DNA from: CAIOZA01 sp964464375
Lineage (GTDB): Bacteria; Bacteroidota; Ignavibacteria; Kapaibacteriales; UBA2268
Assembly (NCBI GenBank): GCA_964464375.1
Contig: CAYXFU010000061.1
Span: 1 to 13,723 of the forward strand
Direction of reading: 5' to 3'
Length of the DNA: 13,723 nucleotides
Both the position numbers and the translations under genes were made by a program. Below, piece after piece: positions 1-7,632 of the stretch (the stretch's first letter is position 1; every line of letters begins with the position of its first letter). The notes below the pieces were generated by a model, which worked only from the letters and a program-made list of their open reading frames with translations, searched no databases and was not told the origin of the DNA.

Positions 1-545
1 AACGGGAGCAGAATTATTACCGAACTCTGCCTTATACCTGCACCCAGTGCGAATACAGCAGGGACAATGTAGATACATTTTTTATTTAAACTTAAATAAA
101 TCAGAAGTGATGAAAAGAACAAATCGAAGGAATATATTTCGGTTACCGATCCATAGAACCAAACTAGGGGGTTTGTAACTAATAATAATGTTAGAATTAG
201 TGCATCAATATTTTTAAAAAATTTACGGGAAATTTTATAAAATAACATTGAACCTAGTGCGGAATACATTGCCGAAAGGAATAACATAGAGAAATGCGTA
301 CTTTGAAATATATTGTTTATTAACCTGATAATCATAACATGGAGGAAATATCCGGGCAGGTGAGGACGTTCTTTTGCAATATTATAATCCTGAACAGCTA
401 AGGCTATATTTCCGGTATCGTAAGAATGGTAAACATTTTGAGCTGCAGATGTCATTAATCGTAATGCTAATACTATTATAAGGATAGCAATTGTTATATA
501 TATTTCTGAATTTTTTTCCTTAATTTGAATATCTGAAATCATCAT
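1..545 (-). CDS. Polytopic membrane protein, GT39/ArnT-like glycosyltransferase (partial, C-terminus off the left edge)
   Basis: Reading the complementary strand leftwards from an ATG at 545-543 gives an open frame of 181 codons that runs off the window without a stop. The protein starts MMISDIQIKEKNSE, then a hydrophobic segment at about residues 15-30. It continues with a loop containing YHSYDTGNIALAVQDYN and RPHLPGYFLH, then several hydrophobic helices, including TNPLVWFYGSVTEIYSFD and a GAGIRQSS turn. An acidic first periplasmic loop followed by alternating helices, plus a short RQS motif, is what I expect of lipid-linked-sugar glycosyltransferases of the PMT/ArnT/DUF2723 type. The family call is from pattern only. 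An ATG one codon downstream (542-540) could also be the start. The gene is divergent from the PAP2_C gene with about 32 bp between starts, so promoters must be compact or lie inside the neighbouring gene. No Shine-Dalgarno site is visible. Confidence 0.75.
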   Translation of the reverse strand, partial: MMISDIQIKEKNSEIYITIAILIIVLALRLMTSAAQNVYHSYDTGNIALAVQDYNIAKERPHLPGYFLHVMIIRLINNIFQSTHFSMLFLSAMYSALGSMLFYKISRKFFKNIDALILTLLLVTNPLVWFYGSVTEIYSFDLFFSSLLIYLSLNKKCIYIVPAVFALGAGIRQSSVIILLP

Positions 546-577
546 TATTAATGTTTCTGTTTTATTTCTTGATTACA

Positions 578-1213
578 ATGAACTTTCTTTCAAATATAAA
601 AAACGAATGGCACAAATCCTTCTTAAACAGGAAATTTCTTGTTAATTTCATTATTTCGAGTATCGCATTAATAGCGATATTTATGGCTCTTTCACAATTC
701 CTGCAATGGATTGAACTCAGACAGGGAGTTGTTTTGGATGATCCAATTTTGAATCTACTACCCGTAAGAGATGTTTCCCTGATTACATTCGGAGTCCTTT
801 ATTTGTGCTTGATTTCGGCACTTATCAGTTTACTTGATAAACCCAATATTCTCTTACTTGGAATAATCTCTTATTCGATAATTATTATATTAAGAATGAC
901 CGGGATTTATTTTGTAGCACTTGATCCACCTGCACTATATGTTCCATTGATGGATCCAATAACTGAGACTTTCGCGTCGGGCAAAGTTTTATCAAAGGAT
1001 TTGTTCTTCTCGGGGCATACGGCAACAATGTGGATCATATTTCTTTTGACCGAAAAGAAAGTACTGAAATTTATACTATTCTTCGTGGCACTATTTATTT
1101 CAACCTGCGTACTGATTCAACATGTTCATTACACGATTGATGTTCTTGTTGCTCCTTTGGCATCATATTCTGCCTATAAAATTGCACAATTTATTTCTCG
1201 AAAAATCAACTAA
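578..1213 (+). CDS. PAP2_C / sphingomyelin-synthase-like membrane phosphotransferase
   Basis: A 211-residue membrane protein with about five or six hydrophobic segments. It carries the signature of the PAP2_C (sphingomyelin synthase-like) branch of the lipid phosphatase superfamily. RMTGIYFVALDPP (about 106-118) matches the region before the catalytic part, KDLFFSGHT (about 140-148) is the first catalytic His motif, and HYTIDV (about 184-189) gives the second His and the Asp of the His-His-Asp triad. The family transfers or hydrolyses phospho-headgroups of membrane lipids, with the active site facing the periplasm. Bacterial members are mostly uncharacterised; because Bacteroidota often make sphingolipids, a ceramide headgroup role is possible but is inference. 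An upstream in-frame ATG at 551 would add nine residues (MFLFYFLIT); I chose 578 because MNFLSNIKNEW gives a normal cytoplasmic start. It is followed after 12 bases by the symporter gene, probably as one transcript. Confidence 0.85.
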   Translation: MNFLSNIKNEWHKSFLNRKFLVNFIISSIALIAIFMALSQFLQWIELRQGVVLDDPILNLLPVRDVSLITFGVLYLCLISALISLLDKPNILLLGIISYSIIIILRMTGIYFVALDPPALYVPLMDPITETFASGKVLSKDLFFSGHTATMWIIFLLTEKKVLKFILFFVALFISTCVLIQHVHYTIDVLVAPLASYSAYKIAQFISRKIN

Positions 1214-1225
1214 TCATGTACTTGA

Positions 1226-2629
1226 ATGTTTAATCTTAGTCCAATAGACATAGCGATTGTTATCGCGTACATAACGGGTGTGCTGCTTATTGGATTCAGA
1301 AGGAGCAGGAAGGCTGAAGCAAGTAAAGATAGAGAACATTATCTTCTTGCCGGCAGAAAGCTTACTGTGCCTTTCTTTGTAGCCACACTTGTTGCTACCT
1401 GGTATGGAAATATTCTGGGAGTCGGTGAATTTGTTTATAATAACGGTTTAGTTGCCTGGCTTTGCTTTGGAATTACTTACTATATAACAGCTATAATCTA
1501 TGCTTTTTATTTTGCTGGAAGGATAAGAAAACTAAATATTTATTCAATCCCCGAGCAGATAAAAAACCGTTATGGGCTGACTTCAAGTATAATTTCTTCA
1601 TTCATTGTTCTGATTATAACAGTTCCAGCCGCTTATATACTTATGACCGGTTATCTTCTACATCTATTCACGGGATGGAATTTAACTATATGTGTAATTG
1701 GCGGTGCCTTAGTTTCAGTTGTTTATCTTCAATCAGGAGGATTCGATTCTGATGTAAAAACAAATACATTTCAATTTGTTCTGATGTATGTTGGCTTTGG
1801 AGTATTACTTGTATTCGCTGTATTGCAATATGGATCACCCCTAAAGCTTTTTTCGGAATTACCTGCGAATCACACTAAATTATTTGGCGGATTATCCTGG
1901 CAGTATATCTTTTCATGGTTTCTGATCGCTTGTCAAACTTTCATTGATCCGAGTTTCCACCAGAGATGTTCAGCCGCTGAGACTCCGGCAACAGCCAAAA
2001 AGGGTATTCTGATTTCTGTAGGTTTTTGGCTTATATTCGATATCCTAACACTTCTTACCGGACTTTATGCACGGGCTCACTTCCAGATTAGCGATGGTGC
2101 TATGGCTTATCCTGTTCTCAGTGAGGCAATTTTACCTGTTTTCTGGAAAGGATTGTTCGTTGTAGCAATGCTTGCAACAATTATGTCCACACTTGTGAGC
2201 TACTCTTTCCTTTCGGCTTCAACGATCGGTAATGATATTCTGGCTAAAATTATTAACCGTAAGCAGAACAGAATATCAAGCTATGCGTTGACTAATTATG
2301 GATTGATAATTACGATGATACTTGGAATTATCCTGGCTCTGGCTTTGCCATCGCCGGTTGAACTTATTTATAGAGCGGCTTCAATTGCGGTTCCAGGGTT
2401 GATTATGCCATTGCTTTTGAGCTTTAGTTCTAAGAACTATTTGTCAAATAAGACTTCTATTGCTTTAATGATAATTTCAGTATCTTCAGCAGGATTATGG
2501 TATATTGGAAGGTTTGCAGGAATTCATGCCATTTTCAATGATTTCGAACCAATGGTAGTTGGAATAGTAGTTTCGCTATTGCTGAGTTTGATAATAATAC
2601 TAAGGTCGCAAATAAAGGGGACAATTTAG
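1226..2629 (+). CDS. Sodium:solute symporter (SSS family)
   Basis: A 467-residue inner-membrane transporter with about 12-13 hydrophobic helices, near the usual size of the SSS family (Pfam SSF), which couples Na+ entry to uptake of sugars, amino acids, nucleosides or other solutes. Visible signatures are the N-terminal HYLLAGRKL (38-46) and ATWYGNILGVGEF (57-69) after the first loop. FIDPSFHQRCSAAETPATAK (239-258) is the cytoplasmic QR region. MLATIMSTLVSYSFLSAS (315-332) is the helix that carries the Na2-site serines in this family. The substrate cannot be told from sequence. The ATG lies 12 bases after the PAP2_C stop, so the two are probably co-transcribed. Pairing an SSS symporter with a lipid headgroup enzyme is not a standard arrangement, and they may simply share a promoter. 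A 96-codon frame inside the gene is a shadow. Confidence 0.93.
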   Translation: MFNLSPIDIAIVIAYITGVLLIGFRRSRKAEASKDREHYLLAGRKLTVPFFVATLVATWYGNILGVGEFVYNNGLVAWLCFGITYYITAIIYAFYFAGRIRKLNIYSIPEQIKNRYGLTSSIISSFIVLIITVPAAYILMTGYLLHLFTGWNLTICVIGGALVSVVYLQSGGFDSDVKTNTFQFVLMYVGFGVLLVFAVLQYGSPLKLFSELPANHTKLFGGLSWQYIFSWFLIACQTFIDPSFHQRCSAAETPATAKKGILISVGFWLIFDILTLLTGLYARAHFQISDGAMAYPVLSEAILPVFWKGLFVVAMLATIMSTLVSYSFLSASTIGNDILAKIINRKQNRISSYALTNYGLIITMILGIILALALPSPVELIYRAASIAVPGLIMPLLLSFSSKNYLSNKTSIALMIISVSSAGLWYIGRFAGIHAIFNDFEPMVVGIVVSLLLSLIIILRSQIKGTI

Positions 2630-2672
2630 AAAAAATATCGATTAGCCTCACTTTAATATTTTTCAATTCTTT

Positions 2673-2712
2673 CTGTTAATTACTTCGAACATCACTCCTG
2701 TTAATTTTTTCG
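2673..2712 (+). repeat. Short direct repeat upstream of the T9SS beta-helix gene
   Basis: CTGTTAATTACTTCG at 2673-2687 and CTGTTAATTTTTTCG at 2698-2712 match at 13 of 15 positions with a 25-base period. They lie about 110 bases before the beta-helix gene start, in an otherwise AT-rich 188-bp spacer. The arrangement could be a paired operator site or chance in AT-rich DNA. No convincing TTTG/TAnnTTTG promoter is present here; the nearest partial match is TAATTTCG at about 2763-2770. Confidence 0.25.
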
Positions 2713-2817
2713 TCCAGTTCGCAAATTTTAATCAAATTAAAATAATTTTAAAACATTATTTTATAATTTCGTTTATAAGTTTTAGTTTCAATAAATAAAT
2801 AAGTTAGTTAGACCAAA

Positions 2818-4506
2818 ATGAAAAAAGCAATACTACTTTTATTTATTCCCTTTTGTTTGAATGCAGGAGTGATTTTTGTAGATAACGACAATAATTCCCC
2901 AACACAAAACGGTAGCAGTCAGTATCCGTATGCTAGAATTCAAACAGCCATAGATAATGCAATGAATTTTGACACCATTAAAGTTGCATCAGGGAATTAC
3001 AACCGTATTGAAAACATGGGCAAATCACTTTATATCTTAGGCGGATATGAAGGTGCCAATTCATCTTCCTATAATTCCGGTTCAGGAGGAAATTTCTCTG
3101 TCAGAATTGCTAACCCGGCAATGACAATTATCAAAGGTGGTATTGACAGCATTGGAGTAAACTTGACCCGTTTTGATTTTAATCCGTTCGGCTTCTTGTT
3201 TGATAATTTCACTGTTAGCAATTCCTTGAAAGGTATTGTCTGCGATGCAATTGCTTCCTGGCCCCTGGTTGATAATGTAACCATATCCAATAACATTATT
3301 GAAAATAATGGAATACCAAACATGACTTCAGGTGGTGGGATTATCATATTAGGGAATAATCACAGGATATTAAATAATATCATCCGAAAAAATCATGGTG
3401 GCAGGGGTGCGGGCATATCAGGCAATAGAGAAGATGATTCATTATTGATAGATAACAACCTGATTGAAAATAATACCGGATATGACGACCATTGCGGTGG
3501 TGTGTATTTAGGCGGATATGTTATCATCACTAATAACGTCATTTCAGGAAATCGCCTGCAAAACACCTATGGATGGGGTGGAGGAGTATTGATTTTAGGA
3601 ACGGCTTATATGTCGTTTAATGTAATGAAGGATAATTATTGTCCTTCTTATGGTGGAGCACTTTTCGTTGATGATGGTGGTATTGCCTATCTGGATCATG
3701 AATTAATATATAATAACAGCACTTCACTCGAGGGGGCAGCTATCGCTGTTGATTTTATAGTTGACGTTGCCGGTTCTTCTTATGTTAGTATGACCAATTG
3801 CACTGTTGTTAATAATTATTCAACCGGTCCTAACGGCGGGAATGCAGTATTCTTAGATGTAGCCGCTATTTGTGATGTAAAAAACTGCATATTTAATGGG
3901 AACACAGACGATTTTTTTATCGGAAGCAAGAGCTCTTTAAAGGTTAATTACACTTTAAGTTCTGAAGGTTTTTCGGGAATTGGAAATTTTTCTGCCGACC
4001 CTTTATTCGCCGATACACTTAATGAGGATTTTCATTTAAAATCTACAGTTGGACGATATGATCCTATTAGTAAAACATGGGGCATCGATAATGTCTATAG
4101 TCCCGCAATTGATAAAGGTGATCCAACCTCTTCTTATAGTAATGAACCAACACCAAATGGTAACAGAATCGATTTGGGATGTTATGGAAATACCAGTTTT
4201 GCGTCTAAATCATTAATACAAACAGATATAGAAAACAGCATATCGCTAGAACCAGATGTAACAGTATTCCCTAATCCATTCAACGGAAATACTAAATTTT
4301 CTTTTAAAACTGAAAATAACAAATTAGTAAAATTATGTATTTACAGTTCAAATGGCGATTTAATTCAAGTTCTCTTGAATAAAGAAATGAGTGCAGGAAT
4401 TTACAGTATCGATTTTGATGGCATGAATTTAAGCTCAGGTATTTATTTTTATGAGTTTCAATCAGGCGAAACATCAAAGAAAGGCAAAATCGTGTTGATG
4501 AAATAA
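2818..4506 (+). CDS. Secreted parallel beta-helix protein with T9SS type A sorting domain
   Basis: A 562-residue exported protein. Residues 1-16 (MKKAILLLFIPFCLNA) form a signal peptide. A DUF1565-like start follows, with VDNDNNSPTQNGSSQYPY, IQTAIDNA and DTIKVASGNY, typical of right-handed parallel beta-helices. Residues of about 110-380 contain repeated N-rich turns such as NNIIENN, NNIIRKNHGG, NNLIENN and NNVISGN that form the solenoid. About 385-465 resembles a choice-of-anchor Q domain (GRYDPISKTWGIDNVYSPA, IDKGDP, GNRIDLGCYG). The last ~89 residues are a T9SS type A sorting domain (VFPNPFNGNTKFSF, then GIYSIDFDG and GIYFYEF, with a basic C-terminus). The protein should be exported by Sec, cross the outer membrane by T9SS and be attached to or released from the surface. 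Beta-helices of this kind often bind or cleave polysaccharides, but no catalytic residues can be assigned. Confidence 0.93.
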   Translation: MKKAILLLFIPFCLNAGVIFVDNDNNSPTQNGSSQYPYARIQTAIDNAMNFDTIKVASGNYNRIENMGKSLYILGGYEGANSSSYNSGSGGNFSVRIANPAMTIIKGGIDSIGVNLTRFDFNPFGFLFDNFTVSNSLKGIVCDAIASWPLVDNVTISNNIIENNGIPNMTSGGGIIILGNNHRILNNIIRKNHGGRGAGISGNREDDSLLIDNNLIENNTGYDDHCGGVYLGGYVIITNNVISGNRLQNTYGWGGGVLILGTAYMSFNVMKDNYCPSYGGALFVDDGGIAYLDHELIYNNSTSLEGAAIAVDFIVDVAGSSYVSMTNCTVVNNYSTGPNGGNAVFLDVAAICDVKNCIFNGNTDDFFIGSKSSLKVNYTLSSEGFSGIGNFSADPLFADTLNEDFHLKSTVGRYDPISKTWGIDNVYSPAIDKGDPTSSYSNEPTPNGNRIDLGCYGNTSFASKSLIQTDIENSISLEPDVTVFPNPFNGNTKFSFKTENNKLVKLCIYSSNGDLIQVLLNKEMSAGIYSIDFDGMNLSSGIYFYEFQSGETSKKGKIVLMK

Positions 4507-4574
4507 TGGACAGAAATTTTCAAAAAAATTTACGTATCTCTTTAATTTTTTCAATCCTCTTAAGTATTATACTT

Positions 4575-4814
4575 TCATTTTTTGCTAATGTCATATAATA
4601 CATCTGGACATATATCAGCTCCATTTTCCCAGCAAATTGAATTTCCGCACGAGTCAATCGTCACATTTTTAAAATATTCAATATTTTTAAACGGTTCGAA
4701 AATACCGGTACCACCAACGATTTCTGAAAAATCTACAATTTTGACTTTTCCGTCATTGAATTCAATTTCCAGTTTGTAATCATTTATATATCTAACTTTT
4801 AAAATCCAATGCAT
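4575..4814 (-). CDS. DUF2442 domain protein
   Basis: A 79-residue protein covering one DUF2442 domain. The pattern is an N-terminal strand pair (YKLEIEFNDGKVKIVDFSEI, about 13-32), a GTGIFEPFKNIEYFKNV loop (about 35-51), a strand with the conserved W in NSICWENGADICPD (about 58-71), and a terminal LYD. Function is not established. These proteins are often encoded beside DUF4160 proteins, as here, where the DUF4160 gene lies 8 bases upstream. That arrangement suggests one transcript and a toxin-antitoxin-like or binding-partner relationship, which is inference. It converges on the T9SS beta-helix gene across 68 bp with no clear terminator hairpin. A plus-strand frame inside it is a shadow. Confidence 0.88.
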   Translation of the reverse strand: MHWILKVRYINDYKLEIEFNDGKVKIVDFSEIVGGTGIFEPFKNIEYFKNVTIDSCGNSICWENGADICPDVLYDISKK

Positions 4815-4822
4815 AATTAACT

Positions 4823-5083
4823 CTATTTTAATGGTTCCACTTTAGGTAGAGGTTTTTCTTGTTTAGCTAAAGTCCAAATCTCTAATAATTCTTTTTGGTG
4901 AATTTCAACCCATTCAAATATCAAATTCAAGCCTTTTCTGGGCATTTCACCGCTTAATACCGAAATATTATTGATATCAACCTGTATCCTATATTCACCA
5001 TAAGTTGCATGTAAATGTGGCGGTAAATGCTCCTTATAGAAGAATTGGATAACTATTCCATAAAATCTTGATATCTCAGGCAT
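4823..5083 (-). CDS. DUF4160 domain protein
   Basis: An 86-residue protein with the DUF4160 pattern. It starts MPEISRFYGIVIQFFYKEH, followed by the diagnostic PPHLHATYGEYRIQVDI (about 21-37), a short basic turn LSGEMPRKGLN (about 43-53), and a C-terminal helix FEWVEIHQKELLEIWTLAK. The family is small, histidine-containing and uncharacterised. It is the first gene of a two-gene unit with DUF2442, with 8 bases between stop and start. Its own upstream region (5084-5246) is AT-rich, with no recognisable TTTG/TAnnTTTG promoter. The genes are small, paired and co-directional, which fits a toxin-antitoxin-like module; nothing in the sequence proves toxicity. Adjacent pth is on the same strand, 163 bp upstream. 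Confidence 0.9.
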   Translation of the reverse strand: MPEISRFYGIVIQFFYKEHLPPHLHATYGEYRIQVDINNISVLSGEMPRKGLNLIFEWVEIHQKELLEIWTLAKQEKPLPKVEPLK

Positions 5084-5246
5084 TTATTTTTATAACATAC
5101 TTTAACATTCAAATTATTCACGAATTTGAGAATAAATTATTTTTTAAAAACTACTATAATGCTACAAATGATAAGGAAAAAAGAAATTAAAAAATCCATA
5201 GCCATAGAAATATAATTAAATTCAACTAAATTCAAAGTTGTTTGGT

Positions 5247-5882
5247 TTACAGCGTTATTCCTGGTAACTTCCACAGCTTGCCCGAATTTATTTCGCTCAT
5301 AGCTCTGTTGGAGTTGTCACTGTTGATCAAATGCTCGATTGATATCACAGCATGATTAATCATAAGTTCAAGTTCGGATTCTTCTTCAGGTTTGAAATTC
5401 GACAATACGTAGTCAACCAGACCACCCGGACCGAAATTCTTTGATATACCGCAGCGAAGTCTGAAAAATGGTTGATTTCCGATATGTTGTAAGACTGACA
5501 TCATACCGTTATGTCCGCCGTCATTGCCGCTGTCCTTCAAGTGAATTTTGCCAACCTGAAAATTATATTCATCGAGGATTATGATAAGATTAGTAATGGG
5601 CACATCGAATTCCTGCAAGAGCTTTTTAACAGCTTCACCTGAATTGTTCATATATGTGGTGGGAATAGCCGTTAGAACAATTGAACCTGAGATGATGAAT
5701 GATGAAGCATGGTAAATCGAAGATGATTCCTTAAAAGGAGCTTTGTGCTTTGTGGCTAAAGCATTGCCAATCATCCAGCCGATATTATGGCGCGTTTCCT
5801 TATACTTCACACCTGGATTGCCCAGACCGACTACCAGCCAATCGGCTTTCTTTTTACTCTTCTTTTTAAAAAAATTAAACAT
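5247..5882 (-). CDS. pth: Peptidyl-tRNA hydrolase
   Basis: A 211-residue cytosolic enzyme that releases peptides from stalled peptidyl-tRNAs so that the tRNA can be reused. The family core is complete: VVGLGNPGVKYKETRHNIG (17-35) holds the conserved Asn and the catalytic His (N22, H32). TTYMNNSGEAV (75-85) binds substrate, and ILDEYNFQVGKIHLK (102-116) carries the catalytic-site Asp (D104). DGGHNGMMSV (121-130) carries the second conserved Asn. A lysine-rich N-terminal extension (MFNFFKKKSKKKAD) precedes the fold and is not part of the usual Pth core. Its codons sit just after a terminator T-run. Upstream is rplY on the same strand, and a strong intrinsic terminator ends only 8 bases before the ATG, so expression probably depends on read-through or an embedded promoter. 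No Shine-Dalgarno site is visible. Confidence 0.97.
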   Translation of the reverse strand: MFNFFKKKSKKKADWLVVGLGNPGVKYKETRHNIGWMIGNALATKHKAPFKESSSIYHASSFIISGSIVLTAIPTTYMNNSGEAVKKLLQEFDVPITNLIIILDEYNFQVGKIHLKDSGNDGGHNGMMSVLQHIGNQPFFRLRCGISKNFGPGGLVDYVLSNFKPEEESELELMINHAVISIEHLINSDNSNRAMSEINSGKLWKLPGITL

Positions 5883-5890
5883 GGTTCACC

Positions 5891-5929
5891 AAAAAAAAAA
5901 GGTGTTCCAAATAAATAGGAACACCTTTT
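5891..5929 (-). terminator. Intrinsic terminator between rplY and pth
   Basis: On the minus strand a 12-bp perfect stem AAAAGGTGTTCC / GGAACACCTTTT (5918-5929 with 5897-5908) closes a 9-nt loop, and a T-tract runs through 5900-5891. It begins 17 bases after the rplY stop and its T-run ends 8 bases before the pth ATG. This is a textbook Rho-independent terminator. In the plus direction it has only four trailing T residues and should be weak. Confidence 0.9.
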
Positions 5930-5945
5930 GATAAAGATCGAAATA

Positions 5946-6527
5946 TTATGCCTTTGGTGCTGTTTCGGCATCTGATTTAGACACTCTGGAGTGAGAACAG
6001 GAAACGATAACTGTGTCACCGGGCATATCAATTTGAACGTTTTCCAATACAACATCGTGAACGTATATTGTTTTACCGATACTCAAGCTTGTGATATTAA
6101 TGCCAATGCTTGATGGCAAATATTTGGATAAACACTTGATTGGAATCTTGTGTATATTCTGCTGGATAATTCCACCTTCTTTAACACCAACAGCTACGCC
6201 AGTGAAGGTAATAGGAACTTCGAAGATCATCATTTTGTCGGGACTCAAGCCAATTAGATCAAAATGTACAATGCTATCGGTAACGGGATCAAATCTAACA
6301 TCCTTTAATACAGCTTCTCTTGGTTCATTGCCATCAATTTGAAGATTGACTATATGAGTAGCGTTAGTATAAACAATAGGACGAAGTGACTTTGAATCAG
6401 AAAGAATAGGAATTGCCTGTTCATCTTTGATATAGAAGATACCCGGGACATGACCATCACGTCTGTATCTTTTGGAAACTTGCTTGCCGGTTTCGCGTTT
6501 TTTAACCTTTAAGATAATCTGTTCCAT
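5946..6527 (-). CDS. rplY: 50S ribosomal protein L25 / general stress protein Ctc (two-domain type)
   Basis: A 193-residue protein of the L25/TL5/Ctc family, which binds 5S rRNA in the large ribosomal subunit. The N-terminal domain (about 1-95) has the conserved KRYRRDGHVPGIFYI (19-33) and AVLKDVRFDPVTDSIVHFDL (72-91). The C-terminal beta domain (about 100-180) has FEVPITFTGVAVGVKEGGII, then a Leu/Ile-rich part. The two-domain length is the long (Ctc/TL5) type rather than the ~95-residue E. coli L25. The start is supported by an AGAGG Shine-Dalgarno match at 6535-6539, seven bases before the ATG, one of few clear ones in this window. It lies 32 bases downstream of prs on the same strand, so co-transcription from the tRNA-Gln promoter is likely, and it is closed by the 5891-5929 terminator. 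Confidence 0.96.
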   Translation of the reverse strand: MEQIILKVKKRETGKQVSKRYRRDGHVPGIFYIKDEQAIPILSDSKSLRPIVYTNATHIVNLQIDGNEPREAVLKDVRFDPVTDSIVHFDLIGLSPDKMMIFEVPITFTGVAVGVKEGGIIQQNIHKIPIKCLSKYLPSSIGINITSLSIGKTIYVHDVVLENVQIDMPGDTVIVSCSHSRVSKSDAETAPKA

Positions 6528-6559
6528 TATAAAACCTCTAGAAATATATAGTAAATAAT

Positions 6560-7498
6560 TTATCGTTCAATTTCGAATAAAGTGCTGATAGATCTGCTGT
6601 CGTGAGTCCGGATAATAGCTTCTGCAAGAATATCAGAAACTGAAATAACCTGAATTTTATCAACCTTACGTTTTAATGGGATTGTATCTGTTACAAACAT
6701 TCGCTTAACGGCTTCATTTTGTTCGAAGCGGTCAAGTGCGTCTCCGGAAAATACCGGATGAACACATACACCATAAATTTCACGGGCACCTTTTGCTTTC
6801 AATGCATCTGCGCATTGTAAGAAAGTGTTCCCTGTGTCTATCATATCATCAACAATAACAACATTTTTGTCTTCAACATTACCGATAATATGAACGATTT
6901 CGGCAACGTTGTGTGCCGGACGTCTTTTATCGACAACAACTAGTTCACCGTCAATTCTTTTTGCATAGGCTCTGGCGGTTTTAACTCCACCAACATCAGG
7001 TGCGGCAACAACGATGTCGCTTAAACCAAGCTTCATCAAAGCTCTGATAAGAACCGGTGAAGCATAAAGATGATCCAGCGGAATATCAAAAAAGCCTTGA
7101 ATCTGTGATGAGTGCAAGTCAACAGTTATAATCCTGTCTGCACCTGCTCTAACGAGAAGATTAGCAACAAGCTTTGCTGTAATGGCAACTCTTGGCTGAT
7201 CCTTTCTGTCCTGACGAGCATAGGCATAATATGGAATAACAGCTGTAACTCTTTTTACTGATGCACGCTTTGCTGCATCTATCAGCATCAATAGCTCCAT
7301 CAGATTATCAGAAGGAGCATAAGTTGATTGAATAATGAAAAGATCGACACCACGAACGTTTTCTTCAAATTTGACCCAAATCTCACCATCACTGAAATTC
7401 CGAATACTGGTTTCAGATAGTTTGATGCCAAGATTACCGGCTACTTTGTCTGCAAGAGCCAGATTTGAACGTCCAGAGGCTATTTTAAAATCATCCAT
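6560..7498 (-). CDS. prs: Ribose-phosphate pyrophosphokinase (PRPP synthetase)
   Basis: A 312-residue enzyme that transfers pyrophosphate from ATP to ribose 5-phosphate to give PRPP, the precursor of purines, pyrimidines, histidine and NAD. All class I signatures are present. RQDRKDQPRVAITAK (95-109) lies in the ATP site, VDLHSSQIQGFF (126-137) holds the metal-binding DLH, PDVGGVKTARAYAKR (167-181) is the flexible-loop region, and KRRP is at 191-194. VVIVDDMIDTGNT (213-225) is the PRPP-binding loop. Length is normal. The sequence has GVKTARAY where many homologues have GVVRARAF, within family variation. The ATG is 38 bases after tRNA-Gln on the same strand, with no terminator visible between, so a tRNA-prs-rplY transcript is likely. 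No Shine-Dalgarno site precedes the start. Confidence 0.98.
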   Translation of the reverse strand: MDDFKIASGRSNLALADKVAGNLGIKLSETSIRNFSDGEIWVKFEENVRGVDLFIIQSTYAPSDNLMELLMLIDAAKRASVKRVTAVIPYYAYARQDRKDQPRVAITAKLVANLLVRAGADRIITVDLHSSQIQGFFDIPLDHLYASPVLIRALMKLGLSDIVVAAPDVGGVKTARAYAKRIDGELVVVDKRRPAHNVAEIVHIIGNVEDKNVVIVDDMIDTGNTFLQCADALKAKGAREIYGVCVHPVFSGDALDRFEQNEAVKRMFVTDTIPLKRKVDKIQVISVSDILAEAIIRTHDSRSISTLFEIER

Positions 7499-7536
7499 TT
7501 TATTTTATATCAATCAGTCTGATAGTGCTTGTAAAG

Positions 7537-7608
7537 CTGGGATGGAAGGATTCGAACCTTCGCGTGTCGCCTCCAAAGGGCGATGCCTTACCGCTTGGCT
7601 ACATCCCA
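7537..7608 (-). tRNA. tRNA-Gln (anticodon UUG)
   Basis: A 72-nt cloverleaf on the minus strand. The acceptor stem TGGGATG/CATCCCA (7 bp) is followed by a D-arm GCC/GGC with the GG of the loop. The anticodon stem TCGCC/GGCGA carries loop CTTTGGA, whose bases 34-36 are TTG. The T-arm is GAAGG/CCTTC with loop TTCGAAT. The discriminator base is G, and no CCA is encoded (the next bases are CTTTAC). UUG reads CAA/CAG glutamine codons. It is preceded by a good promoter and followed by prs after 38 bases. Confidence 0.96.
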
Positions 7609-7632
7609 ATGATTTTACCAATTAGAGAACTA

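Noticed and set aside
4507..4574. Terminator between the beta-helix gene and the DUF2442 gene
   Set aside because: Only AT-rich self-complementary AAATTT segments are present; no stable stem followed by a T-run.
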